A stretch of 64,000 nt of DNA from Embiotoca jacksoni. Its lineage: Eukaryota > Chordata > Actinopteri > Embiotocidae. The notes under the pieces are model-generated. The model was not told the origin of the DNA. It did not search any database and saw only the letters and a list, made by a program, of their open reading frames with translations. The stretch spans positions 4,962,501 through 5,026,500 of the forward strand of contig JAKOON010000021.1 in the NCBI GenBank assembly GCA_022577435.1, written 5' to 3'. Positions 25,151 through 36,900 of this stretch are shown piece by piece; position 1 is the first letter of the stretch; each line of letters starts with the position of its first letter. The position numbers and the translations under genes are program-made.

Positions 25151-28100
25151 GGATGTGTATATTGTATGTTCATAACCAAGAGTATATTTATTTGTATTTT
25201 TTTTTTTGGTCCTCTTTGAAGGGAAAATGAAAAAAAAAACAAGTTTCAAATGGTGCAACATTAATGCTATGATTGTTGTCCTTCTGATAACTCCTGTACG
25301 ATTTGATCCTCTGAAGACTAGTGAGGCAAAATCCCCTTGTTTGTTAGGCGACTACTATACAGTCTATGCTACCAGCTCGCTCTACTTTAAAAATCTTCAG
25401 TGCTTTACAAAATAAGCCATAAAAAGAACTAATCGGAGATGGCAAACGCAGAGGAAAAATATATTATTGGTTTGAAACCCGCTGACTGGTAGCTTCAGTT
25501 CAAACTTTTTTTGTGTGTGATCAGAAATGATTTCCTCTTTGTGAATATTCAGCAGGTGAAGTGAAAAGAAGACGAGTACAGTACCTGCCTGTGAAACCCT
25601 GGACTGTTTGAGATGTTTTCATGTAGCTAGACTCATTTTTGCAACTCGTTTGTAGTCAACGCAGCTTAATTTTGCAATTGCCCACATCTCCAAACTCTCC
25701 CCTGCAGCGAGGCGTCCGCACGCTGTACTTCCTCCTCCGCAAATAACACATTATGGACGGGGCCTCTGTCATGTACTATCCCCAGTGATTCGATCTTTTT
25801 TTTTTTTTTTTTTCGAAAGCTGAGGCGAGGATAGCAATTACATTTACTCAATGCTATGTTCCATATTTTTTTTTTTTTTTTTTTTTTCCTTTTTCAGTCT
25901 TTCAATCAATAATTCATTTGAATGTCCACTGGCTGCCTGGGGAAAATAATTCTTACATTTGCCAGTCTTAGCAGTTGGCAGTCCTCAGCATTTGCTTCCA
26001 CAAGAAGCTGTCAGTCATGACAGAAGACTCCACGTTAAATGAGGGAATGAGTATGAAATAGCCATAAAAAGCCTTTTCCAGACACATTTAAAGAAGAAAA
26101 GATCAGCCAGTATGTGATAGTGATGTATCGCTGATGGAAACTCTTGTGTATACGAGGAAATATTATTGCTTGCGATAGCAAAGATGTGGTGATGAATAAT
26201 GCATACACACCCTGTTAGCCTATAATGAAGATAAAGAGGATGCCTGAGAGGAGGTTAATGTGCCTCTTTGACTTAAGATTCACAGGAACCCAGACGGGTT
26301 GTAAAAAGGGCTAGTAAATGGCTATGTTTTTGTAGAACACACTAACTGTGAACATGACAGGTACAGTCAGGACTAAAATCGAAGGATTGTGAATACTTGT
26401 TGCCCCAAAACTTCTCCTGTCCTCACAATGTAAATGTCCATTGTTGAGTTTTTAAGAGTAGTTTGCTACTTTTCTGTAAAGCCAAATCTCCTGGCCCTGA
26501 GCCTGAGCCAACCGCAGCACCAACAGTCATCCTCTCTCTGGTTAAGAAGCCTCTCCTTCACATCTTCTAGCTCATCCTAAAGGAGAAGAGCGGCAGAGGC
26601 CCTGACTCTAATCCTGACAGCATGCTGCAGATTTTTTGGTTTGAGAGACAGCCGAAACAACGGTGCCAGAACTCTTCGTGAAACCTTAACGAAGCACATA
26701 CGCGCTCTCACGCGTCCTGTTGCGCTCACATCACGCCTCCCCAATGTCAGGATGATGCATTGCTGTTGCGAGGAGCCTAAAACTAGACCATAAACAGTCT
26801 ATCTTCCTTTAATAAGTGGATCTGACAGGCGGCATGATGTTAATTTAATTGCTGTTGTTAAGTGACATATTTGTTTTGATCAGTAGAAGGAAGACTTGGT
26901 GAGAGATGGCTTGAACTGAATAGGAGCAGCCTATCAGTAATGTGTGATCCATCACTTCAGATCATCCACATCCTCCTCTTGATTGGTACGAGACCGTGTT
27001 TAAAAGATTAGTGCCAACTCTGAGCAGAGCCTGAGCTCTTATTTCTGTCTTTGAACCCTTGTAAGTGTGACTGTACCAACATCATCTCATGCAAAATGCA
27101 GCAAAACTTTATTACTTGACATTTCTCTGACAGCTATTTCTGATTTCATTTTTCTCTACTTTGTCATGTGTGGGCTTTTTTGCACTTCTTATGATGTAGT
27201 TAACTGACATGTTGTTGTTGTGTGCCATATTCTGCCATGATGCTTTTTTTTTTTTTTTTTTTTAACCTCCCTATGCGAATCCATTGTGCTGTTATTCCCA
27301 ATGCCTTGTTACATATAAGCCCAAGACTATAGTACCGGGCAGAAAGGCTGCTTCGCTGTTTGCTGTATTCTCCACCATTACGCACACCAGTCCATACGAG
27401 ACAGAAGCCGCTGTGCAAACATCTGTGCATCCAGTAGCTGCTCTGAACTGCTGTGCCAACAAGTCGGCCAGGTTGCCTTTTCTTAGGGTTAAACTCTACT
27501 TGGATTTGGGTAACTCTCGCTGCAGGACTGTTAAGGTAAAGCAGGCCGCTTCAGCTCCTTCAGTGGAAAAGGATCTACAAGCAGGTCATTGGATGCTCAC
27601 CAGTAAAAACATTTACACTCTTAGAAAGGATTTTCTCAAACTTTGACACCAGGGTACCCAGAAGTACAGTTCCCAAAATATTTCTGGGATTCATCCGTCA
27701 AAGTGTGTAAGACAGGGTCTGATTTTAAATTTGTGTTTGGCTTATGTTAGCTGGTATTATTTAAATGAGCCTGACTAGTATTGGATCTCTAGGGATAATG
27801 TTGATGGCAATATTAGAAAGTAAAAGAAATTCTGAAATCAATATCTGGACTGAATTGTGATTATCAAACACTTGTGAAAAAGTTAATTAATAGAGGCGGG
27901 ATATTTTACAAGTTAACAGTAAACTTGATTGTCTATAGTCACATCACTAAACTTCAGTGGAAGAATTTCAGTGGAAATATAATAACTTTAAATTACTATT
28001 GACAACAAAAAACACAGACACATATTCCTAAATTACCCCAATAATTATTTTAGCGTGTTCTAACAAAAAAAAAAAGTTTTCATATTGAACACCCTACATA

Positions 28101-29092
28101 CCGATACTAATATCGATAACTCGATCGGGCTCTAAAGATTAAATTAAATTGGCAAAATAAACACAACAATTGCAGTTTGTCCGTCTCTATTTCAAATCAG
28201 ATTTCAAAGAAAGAAACCCTTTTTTTGTTTTATTTGGACATGAGGAAACATTTTCTTGTTTGGTTTCCCAGTTTGTAGCTTTGTTACAGTTTCTGATCAC
28301 GAGTGCTGAAGCACTCGAGATCGTGCAAACATCCCGGGTGCTTTCTTAAAAGATGAGAAGTCCTTTCCCTCCGCCAGTTTCGAAGAACAAATGTCATATA
28401 TGTGCTGCTGTGGTAGTTTTTTTTCATGAGCTGCTTACTTGTATTGATAAAATGGTGCCAAGCTTACGAGGTTCAATCTCTGCAAGAGGTTGGACCGACT
28501 CAGCGTTTACAAAAAGAAAAAGCAGAAGAAGCTATTTTTCTCTCGGTCAAGAGGAAACTAAAGGAAAACTAAATTTACATATGGATAATTTATATCAAAG
28601 TCCTCATTAATTATTTCACAATCTATTGTACTTTTTAAATGTTCTAAACGGAACCATTTTATATTGTATATATATGAATATATTTTGTTTTATTTTGTAC
28701 TGTTCATTGTACTTTGCTTTAATTTAGAAACAATATAAATAAAGAACAATACTGTGGCAACATCATACTGCTTTTTTAGTATCCTTAAGCACAATGTCTT
28801 GGTCATTAGAGCCTAAATAAATAATGGAAAAATGAATCTGCAACACCTTTGATAATATTAAAAAAAAAATGTAAAAAGACTTCACTGGTTTCAGTTTCTC
28901 AAATGTGAATGTTTTTATGTGTCTTCTAGTCTTTTGATAATAATCCCTGCTCTGGTCTTCATCATCATCAAATCTACATTTGGACTACAGGTGAAAAAAG
29001 AACAACAACGAACGTTTAGTTTTACAGCAGTGACTGCACGACTTGAAAACTGAAAATATGATCCGTAACTGATTCTCTTTCATAAAAAAGGC
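25151..29092. other. Intergenic region between two convergent genes
   Basis: No supported gene. It contains T runs of 18 and about 21 (25796, 25866), another near 27246, repeat family B copy 2 at 27760-28135, and an AATAAA at 28738-28743 that might be a distal RHBDL1 poly(A) site. The 120-residue frame at 27284-27646 shows no recognisable family. Confidence 0.6.
27760..28135. repeat. Dispersed repeat family B, copy 2
   Basis: It matches 15150-15600 in order: TAATAGAGGCGGGATATTTT, then AAAAAGTTTTCATATTG, then TACCGATACTAATATCGATA and GATCGGGCTCTAAAG. The two copies are well diverged, so the family is old here. Confidence 0.7.
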
Positions 29093-29098
29093 TTTATT
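29093..29098 (-). promoter_or_regulatory. Poly(A) signal AATAAA for the HhH-protein gene
   Basis: The minus strand reads AATAAA about 70 bases past the stop codon of the gene at 29169-31527. Confidence 0.6.
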
Positions 29099-29168
29099 CT
29101 TTTTGAAAAACATAAAAAAAAACTAAAAAAAAAAACTGCAATAACAACCACAAACATTAAAGAAACTT

Positions 29169-31527
29169 TCATTTTACAGTTTTGAGCTTCTTTGTTGGTC
29201 TCTGGTCGGTGTCTGTGTCTGAGAACTTCTTTGCCCGCTCACCGCTGCCCTTCACATCGACATCCTGTAGAAGCTGGAGCTGCTGCTGTGTGGCCGTCGT
29301 TATCGCCCACAAACAAAGCTCCAGCCTGTGGGGCGTCCAGTCCCGCTGCAGGTCCACTGAGGACGAGAGGCAACACAGTCGCAGTTTATTTTGTAACAGC
29401 ACCTTCAGCCCTCTTGGCAACTCACATATTTTACATGAGGCATAAAAAAAAGCATATTAGAGGAACACCAGGCAATATATATTTTTCAGATCAATGGAAA
29501 AAAGACCCCTCGATGTCAGTGATTTTTTTTCTGTCAAAAAAAGCTGCCAATGTTGTGAAACAATGAAATGTCCAACTTTCCTTTGTTTATTTGCACTGTA
29601 GAAAGGAAAATGTTTTTTTTTTTAATGCATAACAATCCCCAAAACACTAAGTAAAATGTAATTAGATAAAAAATAAGTTAAAATGCAATACAACAGATAA
29701 AACAAAAGAATAAAAAATTTAATTGCAGTGCAAGATGAGAACGAATAGCTCCAAACTAGATTAATTTAAAGGCAAACAGAAAAGTTTTAATCACTGATTC
29801 AGAAGACATTTTTTGGGAGTTTGTTTTAGATATGTGGTTCGAAACAACCTTTAACATCCTTGTTTTGTTCTGATTCTGGGGAAAGTAATGAAACCTGTCC
29901 CAGATGATGTGAGAGGTATGAATCTCAGCAAGAGATCAAACTTTTTTTTTTTCTTTTTTTTTTTAATCTTAAATAGAAGTTTTCTGATTCGGAGTATCAG
30001 TGTTTTTTGTATTACACTGATGATGTAGAAAATACCAGTACTACACCACTGCAATGCCACAAAATACAAAGAGAAAATATGCAGATGAAACTGTGACCAC
30101 CCCGTGCTGTTGTCTCACCTTTGTTGAGTTGTTCGGTCCGCTCAGTCATCCTGTCGAGGTACAAACCGTAGTGCTTGGCTGTGTACTGGATGGGTTTCAG
30201 TCCTGGCACACTCTCCATGGCTTCATCAGACATGAACGCAGTCTGCTCTGGAGCTCCTGCCGCTAACACGGCTGGAACAAAACAGCCCACAAGTCAAGCT
30301 GAATGTAGCCGTGAAGTGTACACAAACTATTCAAACAGAGTCGCAGCAGCTCAGTCCATCAGTGCGAGCGCTCTACTGTGAACTTATTGAGAATCAATCA
30401 CTCGGTCCTTTACGAGGATCACAGAGACGTTTTATCAGTGTGAATTATCGAGCTTTCATTTGTTTGGTGAACACAGGTTTGATACGGTTGTGTTCATGCC
30501 CACCTGAAGCAGTAGCAGGGCCGACCCCTCTCAGGGAGCTGAGCTTTGCGATGGCTGCCTGCACGTCTGGCAGGAGGCTGAAGGCCTTCCTGGAACATTC
30601 CTCCACTGTGTCCTCACTGTTGGACGCCACCAGTTGCTGCAACCTCGGCCTGAACTTCCCCCGCTGCAGAAAAAAAAAAGCCAAAGGGGCCACTCAAGGA
30701 CACGGCTGATGCACCGAGTACTGTAAGATTGTTCGTGCCACTTGACAGCTACGCTATTTGTCAGAAGGAGTATTTACTGTAAGCAGTGTAACATAAGCTT
30801 GTGAGTGAGATACAATTGAAAAGCAGGCAGTAAAACAGGAAGATACTGATGACAATTCTAATTTTCTTTTATCATTTCATGACTAGACGTAACTTACAGT
30901 GAGCTTCCACTCCATCAGTTTCACCAGCTCTGACAGAGTGACATGTTTGTCAAGTCGAGCTGAAATCAGAGTAGGCAGCTCCTCTTGGTACCTGATCAGG
31001 ATCAGTTCAAATACACACGTTTCATTTGCAGAGAAAAGCACAGATTTACTTTTAATATCTGCATTCATTAAAAGAAACCATATTGTAAAACCAGGTCAAG
31101 AGGTTCAGCGGTCCAATCTAAACTCAAGGTCCAATTACTAGCTTTTTCCAGAGCTTTAAACTGATTCACTCTCTGTTGTCATGGCAATAACTTCAGCCAA
31201 CTTGGGAGGAAAAGTACACAAAGCCCTGCTGATGAAATCAAATAACCATCTCCATGACAACTCTGGAAACCTGTATTGATAATGCCAGCGTGACAGTGGA
31301 AAGCTCCAGAAAAAGCCATTTAAAATGACCCGAGAGTGAAATGTGTCCTCCACTGAGGCCGAGTGTGGTTTTGTGTCTGTTGCTCTGAGGTGTAAATTAA
31401 AGGATTACCACTTGTCAAGGTGCAGCAGCTTCCCAGATTTCTTTGCTTTGGCCTCCACAACACGCCAGTATTTCTCATACACACTCTTCCACGTGGCCGG
31501 CTCGTCGCAGGCAAACAGGGCACTCAT
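29169..31527 (-). CDS. Conserved helix-hairpin-helix protein, DNA-glycosylase-like fold suspected
   Basis: Coding exons in transcription order are 31527-31409, 30991-30898, 30663-30504, 30271-30119 and 29356-29169. Phases agree and give 237 residues. I chose the start at MSALFACDEP because the upstream exon (ending about 32114) has no in-frame ATG. The sequence shows a helical N-terminal part, a conserved-looking WKLTRGKFRPRL block, then a textbook HhH signature LRGVGPATAS (residues 114-123) followed by FMSDEA. In HhH-GPD glycosylases an Asp follows the HhH by about 20 residues, and Asp140 sits there; a glycosylase/lyase Lys is not evident. The C-terminal tail (KKLKTVK) is basic and could be nuclear. 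I recall similar uncharacterised proteins in fungi and other eukaryotes but cannot name a human orthologue. Glycosylase activity is inference only. Confidence 0.85.
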
Positions 31528-31553
31528 GGCAAGCAGAGAGTTCACAGCATCAC

Positions 31554-31774
31554 CTGCAGACACAAACATTATTTATTTTTTACAGCGACGTACTATAAGA
31601 CTGTGGCATTAAATATGTCCAACTTTCACCTTTAACTTCCTGGCTTTGATTCGGCAAATAACCTGTTTACATTCCCTCTGACTAAAACCGAAAACAAAAA
31701 CAAAACATCCAAGTTGCCAGTGAATCAGTGTTGTGGCACTTCCGTTCGTAGATGCGGAACTCCCGCGAGATCGT

Positions 31775-31826
<52 letters not shown>

Positions 31827-32200
31827 TACTTCCGGTACCGCAAGCAGTTAGCAACAGCTTCAGAGCAGGAGGTTTGTCGCTTGAAATACCTTGTTTTTCT
31901 TACTCCGCGTACACACGTTTACTTGGCGAGATATAGTTTGAATATCTCTGCAATTGTTTGACGTACTTGTTAAAAAGAAAATAAGCTTGTGTCGAGTATT
32001 TTTTTTAAATTTTTTTTTTTTGCAAAACGGCTCGCGGTAGCTGGGTTAGCCAGCTAGCATTAGCGCCACCTTCCAGTCGTGTTTACGAGCACAACGTGTT
32101 CGGTTCAACTCACCAGCGGACGAGTGAGCACCGAGAAGGACCCGACTGTTACACACACACGATTTAGGAGTAAAAAAAAACAACGAACCAACAAGCAAAG
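31554..32200 (-). other. 5' UTR exon, first intron and probable promoter of the HhH-protein gene
   Basis: The coding exon begins at an acceptor (CTGCAG before 31553). A good donor, CGCTG|GTGAGT, lies at 32114-32113 on the minus strand, so a non-coding first exon probably runs from about 32200 to 32114. The intron between carries a 46-base A run. No TATA box is evident. Confidence 0.5.
31778..31823. repeat. A46 homopolymer
   Basis: Forty-six consecutive adenines on the plus strand, inside the first intron of the HhH-protein gene. It could be the tail of an old retroposed sequence, but the preceding bases show no recognisable element. The length is prone to sequencing error. Confidence 0.9.
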
Positions 32201-32364
32201 CGCGAGATGAAGTGTCACATTAAGAAACGGAAGTATTTAAAACGTCCACCTGACTTGTTTGTTCTTCACGTGGACACCAAACAGCTGTAAATATATCCGA
32301 GGATGACTTAAACAAACAAACCCGCAGCATGGCCCGACGCCTGGGAGTATTTTAAACCTGCTGC

Positions 32365-32520
32365 CTGTGGTGGAAGAAGTATTCAGGTCCTCTACTTTAG
32401 TAAAAAAAAAAAAAAAAAAAGTATTTACAACCACACTGGACGTAAAAAGTCCCTCATTCAAGTATTATTGGCAAAATGTACCTAAAGTATCAGAAGTAAA
32501 AGTACACGCTGTCAGTGTTT
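32365..32520 (+). repeat. Common fish repeat (GTGGTGGAAGAAGTATTCA family), forward copy
   Basis: It begins TGTGGTGGAAGAAGTATTCA, then CTCTACTTTAGTAAAA, then AAAGTCCCTCATTCAAGTAT and AAAGTATCAGAAGTAAAAGT. I recall this order as a highly repeated percomorph element. An 18-base A run interrupts it at about 32402-32420. Confidence 0.75.
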
Positions 32521-33302
32521 TACCACGATTGTAATGATTTGGGATTCATATTACTGCTTAATTTTAATTAATGTTGCGTTTTACTGCTGTAGTTATTGAA
32601 GGTTGTGCTTATTTTTGTAACTACTTCGTAATGTGTGTTACTTTAATATACAGTAATGCGTCATATTATGTAAGATCAGCACGTTTGTAATGTTTCTGTT
32701 CGGAAATAGTCGATTAGTTTCAAGCAATTATCGAATATAATTTTTTTTTTTTTTTGCTTGAAATGCCCATCTCCGGCAGGAACCACGCAAATCGACCATC
32801 TTAAAGAAAAAAATTAAAATTTTTGTTTCGAGCTGGTCCTAGAGGGTTTTAAAAAAAACTAACTTAGCTTAAAAATATTAAAAATTCAAAGTAATTGTTT
32901 TGTATGCTTCTGTGCAGCATTAGCATAAAACAGTGTTTGATCGCAATGTTTTTGTGACGAAAGTGTACATAACAACTTTTTTTGTTGTTGTTGTTTTAGA
33001 TTAATTTGTTCCAACCATAAACACAGAAAGGGCCATGCTGTGTGTTGCTGACATGACGATCTGCCACTGGCAGGTAGGCTCTGATGGGAGCTCATGAAAA
33101 GGACTCTGTCCAGCTGCAGACACTAACGAGGCCTTCAGTTCTTCACCAAGTAAGTACTGCAGCGCTTTCTTTGGCTGAAATGTGAAAATATACAGTGTAT
33201 ACACACACTGCCTCCTCTCCAGCCCCCCCCCCCCTTCCACCAAGTATAGTAAAAGTACAACATTTTATTGAGCTTGAGTGCCACCTGCTGGTGGATTATT
33301 AG

Positions 33303-33307
33303 ATCGA

Positions 33308-33361
<54 letters not shown>

Positions 33362-33385
33362 GTCAGTCAGTCAGTCAGTCAGTAA
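33303..33385. repeat. Compound GATA / GACA / GTCA microsatellite
   Basis: Five or six GATA units pass into about nine GACA units and then six GTCA/CAGT units, changing by single-base steps. It borders the retroelement remnants to its right. Confidence 0.95.
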
Positions 33386-33389
33386 AAAA

Positions 33390-33535
33390 TATTAAATATA
33401 AAAATGCACAATATATATACAATAAAATAGAATAATATTAAATTAACTAACTAAACTGTATGCTGCTGTAGCGAAAAAAAAATTCCCCTCAGGGATTAAT
33501 AAAGTAAATACCTACCTATCTACCTAAACAATAGT
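33390..33535 (+). repeat. LINE 3'-end fragment, plus orientation
   Basis: The sequence GCTGCTGTAGCG, then AATTCCCCTCAGGGATTAAT and AAAGTA followed by degenerate (CTAC/CTAT) units, is the characteristic 3' terminus of fish LINE elements. It abuts a LINE coding remnant in the opposite orientation. Confidence 0.6.
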
Positions 33536-33860
33536 GCAAAGATTTAACAAAACAAACAAACAACTGTGTAACGGTGTATAGTTGTTTAGAGATTGATTTG
33601 GCGAGAGGTGATTTATTGTACAGTCTTATTGCAGCGGGCAGGAATGATCTGCTGTATCTGTCCTTGTGACAGCGGAGCTGGGTGAGTCTGTTGGAGAAAG
33701 TGCTCCGCTGTCCCTGCAGCAGGTGGCGGAGAGGGTGGTCCAGGCTATCCAATATGGATAAGAGTTTGGTCAGCGTCCTCCTCTCCACCACCTTTTCCAG
33801 ACTGGAAACCGTCCTTAGAATAAGTTTACTTTCTGAAGCTGCACAAGCCGAGATAGCAGA
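33516..33860 (-). mobile_element. Truncated non-LTR retrotransposon (LINE), C-terminal end of its reverse-transcriptase ORF
   Basis: An open minus-strand frame over 33516-33791, extending in frame toward about 33850, encodes the extreme C-terminus of a fish LINE ORF. The recognisable pattern is DHPLRHL...RCHKDRYSRSFLPAAIRLYN, with no reverse-transcriptase catalytic motifs because the element is 5'-truncated. It ends about 80 bases from the WDR24 acceptor. It is non-functional as a mobile element. Confidence 0.75.
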
Positions 33861-33943
33861 ATCAAGTGGCAGTTTGCCGAATGCGTCTTGTCAATTTTAT
33901 TGATTTAGATCTGAAGAAAAACACTTTTACCTGCCCTAGGAAC

Positions 33944-36900
33944 ATGGAGAAAATGTCTCGGGTCACCACAGCCCTCAGCAGCAACACCATCAGTGGCCGA
34001 ACTATGTTCTGCCACTTGGACGCGCCTGCAAACGCCATCAGCGTGTGCCGCGACGCCACGCAGGTGGTCGTCGCCGGACGCAACATCTTCAAGATCTACG
34101 GACTGGAGGAGGAGCAGTTTGTGGAGAAACTGAATCTTCGCGTCGGCCGCAAACCGTCCCTGAACTTTAGCTGCGCCGATGTAATGTGGCACCAGATGGA
34201 GGAGAACCTGCTGGCCACCGCCGCCACCAATGGGGCGGTGGTCACTTGGAATCTGGGGAAACCCTCTCGCAACAAGCAGGATCAGCTGTTTACTGAGCAC
34301 AAACGCACCGTCAACAAGGTGTGCTTCCACCCCACAGAGGTTTACATGCTGCTAAGTGGCTCGCAGGACGGCTTCATGAAGTGCTTCGACCTGCGCAAGA
34401 AGGAGTCTGTCAGCACTTTTTCAGGTAAGGTGATGTGTCAATGGAAAGGTGATGGGGATTGGAATAATTCGCTCATGTTGAATGTACCTTGTGATGTCAG
34501 GGGGATTATATGAAAATGGTTTAAACTTCAACAATGGTTAAATGGTTGAACTGGGGGCAAACAAATATTCCTGCATTTAGCAGTGAATAAACTAATCTAA
34601 TAATAAAGTCAGTAATAAAACATTGTCCTCCTTTGATGCTTCCTTTTTTCCAGGTCAGTCAGAGAGCGTAAGAGACGTCCAGTTCAGTATGAAGGATTAT
34701 TTTACATTTGCTGCCTCCTTTGAAAATGGTAATGTCCAGCTGTGGGACATCAGACGACCGGACCGCTATGAGAGGATGTTCACCGCCCATACGGGTCCTG
34801 TGTTCTGCTGCGACTGGCATCCTGATGACAGGTAAAAAAAAACAAAAAAAACTTTATAACACAAACAAAGTAAAGTAGAGATCACTTTCTATCACACTAT
34901 ACATTTAGAAATGTGTTTTGTATATTTTAGGGACACCGAGCATGCTTTTGTCGATTTCTGGTTTATTCTGGTGGTCAGTCTCCCCCTTGTCACTGTTTCA
35001 GGGGTTGGCTGGCCACAGGAGGCAGAGACAAGATGGTAAAGGTTTGGGACATGACCACCAACCGGGCCAAAGAGATCTACTGCGTCCAGACGATTGCGTC
35101 GGTGGCGAGAGTCAAATGGCGGCCTGAGAGAAAGTTTCATTTGGCGACCTGCTCCATGATGGTGGACCACAACATCTACGTGTGGGACATCCGCAGACCT
35201 TTCATTCCCTTTGCCACGTTTGAGGAACACAAAGACGTGACCACTGGTATCGTGTGGCGCCACCAGCACGACCCTCATTTTCTGCTATCTGGCTCTAAAG
35301 ACAGTACACTCTACCAGCATATGTTCAAGGACGCCACTCGTCCCGTGGACAAAGCCAACCCCGAGGGTCTGTGCTTTGGACTGCTGGGTGACTTGGCATT
35401 TGCAGCCAAGGAGAGTCTGATCAGCAGCGACGCCAACAGGAAGCCTTACCCTGGTGGCGACCGCCGCTACCCCATCTTTTTCTTTAAGAAGCCCGACCCG
35501 ACAGAGCAGTTTGCCCATGTGTCCAGTGCTCTCAGCGTCTTCGAGACGGACTTGGACAGTAACCGCATGGACTGGTTTGTCAAGACGGCACAACTCTACC
35601 TCCTCAGCGGGAAGCCGTTCGCCGAGCTGTGTGATCACAATGCCAAGGTGGCCCGGGAGCTCAAAAGGCCTCAGGTCAGACAGCAAGATAAAACAAAGAG
35701 AGAGAATCAAGCTAGGTTTTGATTTTCTCATCGTAAATGGAAATCATCAACCATCAATGAAATGTGTTTTTGCAGTTTAATCCTTTATGCTCAGAACAAA
35801 CGGCTCGTTACATTTGCTTTAAATGTCACAATGACTGCAGTGTTTACTGTCATTCACTGAATCAATAAATACTGCAGACTTCAGCCCGCCTTATCAGCTG
35901 AACTACTATATAAGTAATGACAAATGCAAACGCTCAACATTTCTTCTGTTATCAGTGATACTCCCCGCATGATTTACAGTAAACACACATCAGCAGCCTG
36001 TAAACAACACACGATGAGCTGTGAATAATCTGAATTTACCATTTAATTGAAAGGTTTCCACGACATGGACCATGCTGAGAATTATGTTCTCCGACCCCGC
36101 AAACCTCACGACACCTGGTCCCAACCACAACCTCAGTAAACTCGGCACTTTGCCTTTAATGAACAGGTAAACAAGCTTTTTCACATCACATTACAAAACA
36201 ATTATTGCAGACATTTACAGGCTACAAGTGAAATGTTTGTGTGCGTGTTGCTCTCAGTTTCAGTATGAAGGAAATGGGGTCGGGGATGGGAACGGAGATC
36301 CGACTGGAGCGCAGCAAAGGTGAGAGCAGGCAGGACAACATCCACCTGGAGCCCGGAAACTCGCACATCAGCAACAATAACGAAGGTGAGAGAAACTCTT
36401 CGAGACCGGGCAGAGCATCTACATGTCCTTATCTTGCTTCTGAAACTGTCATTTATTCGATTTCCCTTCAGAAAATGAGGAGACGGAGGGCAGCGAGGGC
36501 CAGGCGGAGTATATGTTCGGCGATGCCGAGTTGGATGACGACGACCTCTATTCTATGGAGCATGACAACCAAACAGGTCAGTCTCGGTCTCGTCACTGAC
36601 GAAACTCAAGAGTTGCTGACGTCAGTACCTGCATAACTGCCTCCAAGCTCAGTCTTATTTTGTCTAATATTGTCTCTGCTTCTTTTAACAGAGGAGCAGG
36701 AGTACACACTGCCCCAAGAGGCCTTCCAGCTGCGCCATGAGATCATGGACAACCCGTCTGCTCCGGAGCACCTGCAGCAGGACAAGGCCGACTCCCCGCA
36801 CGTCAGCGGCAACGAGGCTGAGGTCACCTGTCTGACACCGATCGAGTCTTTCTCCCTCATCTCCATCTCCCAGCCGCTGTTCAGCCCTCATCTGCCCTCC

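Noticed and set aside
27284..27646. A 120-codon plus-strand frame between the RHBDL1 and HhH genes
   Set aside because: No recognisable family, no promoter or poly(A) context, begins next to a long T run; treated as chance.
33866..33943. N-terminal extension of WDR24 starting at an upstream in-frame ATG
   Set aside because: A good splice acceptor (ttacctgccctag) lies just before the MEKMSRV start, and the family begins at MEKMSRV. The extension does not resemble WDR24.
34892..35731. Long minus-strand frames opposite WDR24 exon 3
   Set aside because: Antisense shadows of a GC-rich coding exon; the plus-strand reading is a clear WD-repeat protein.
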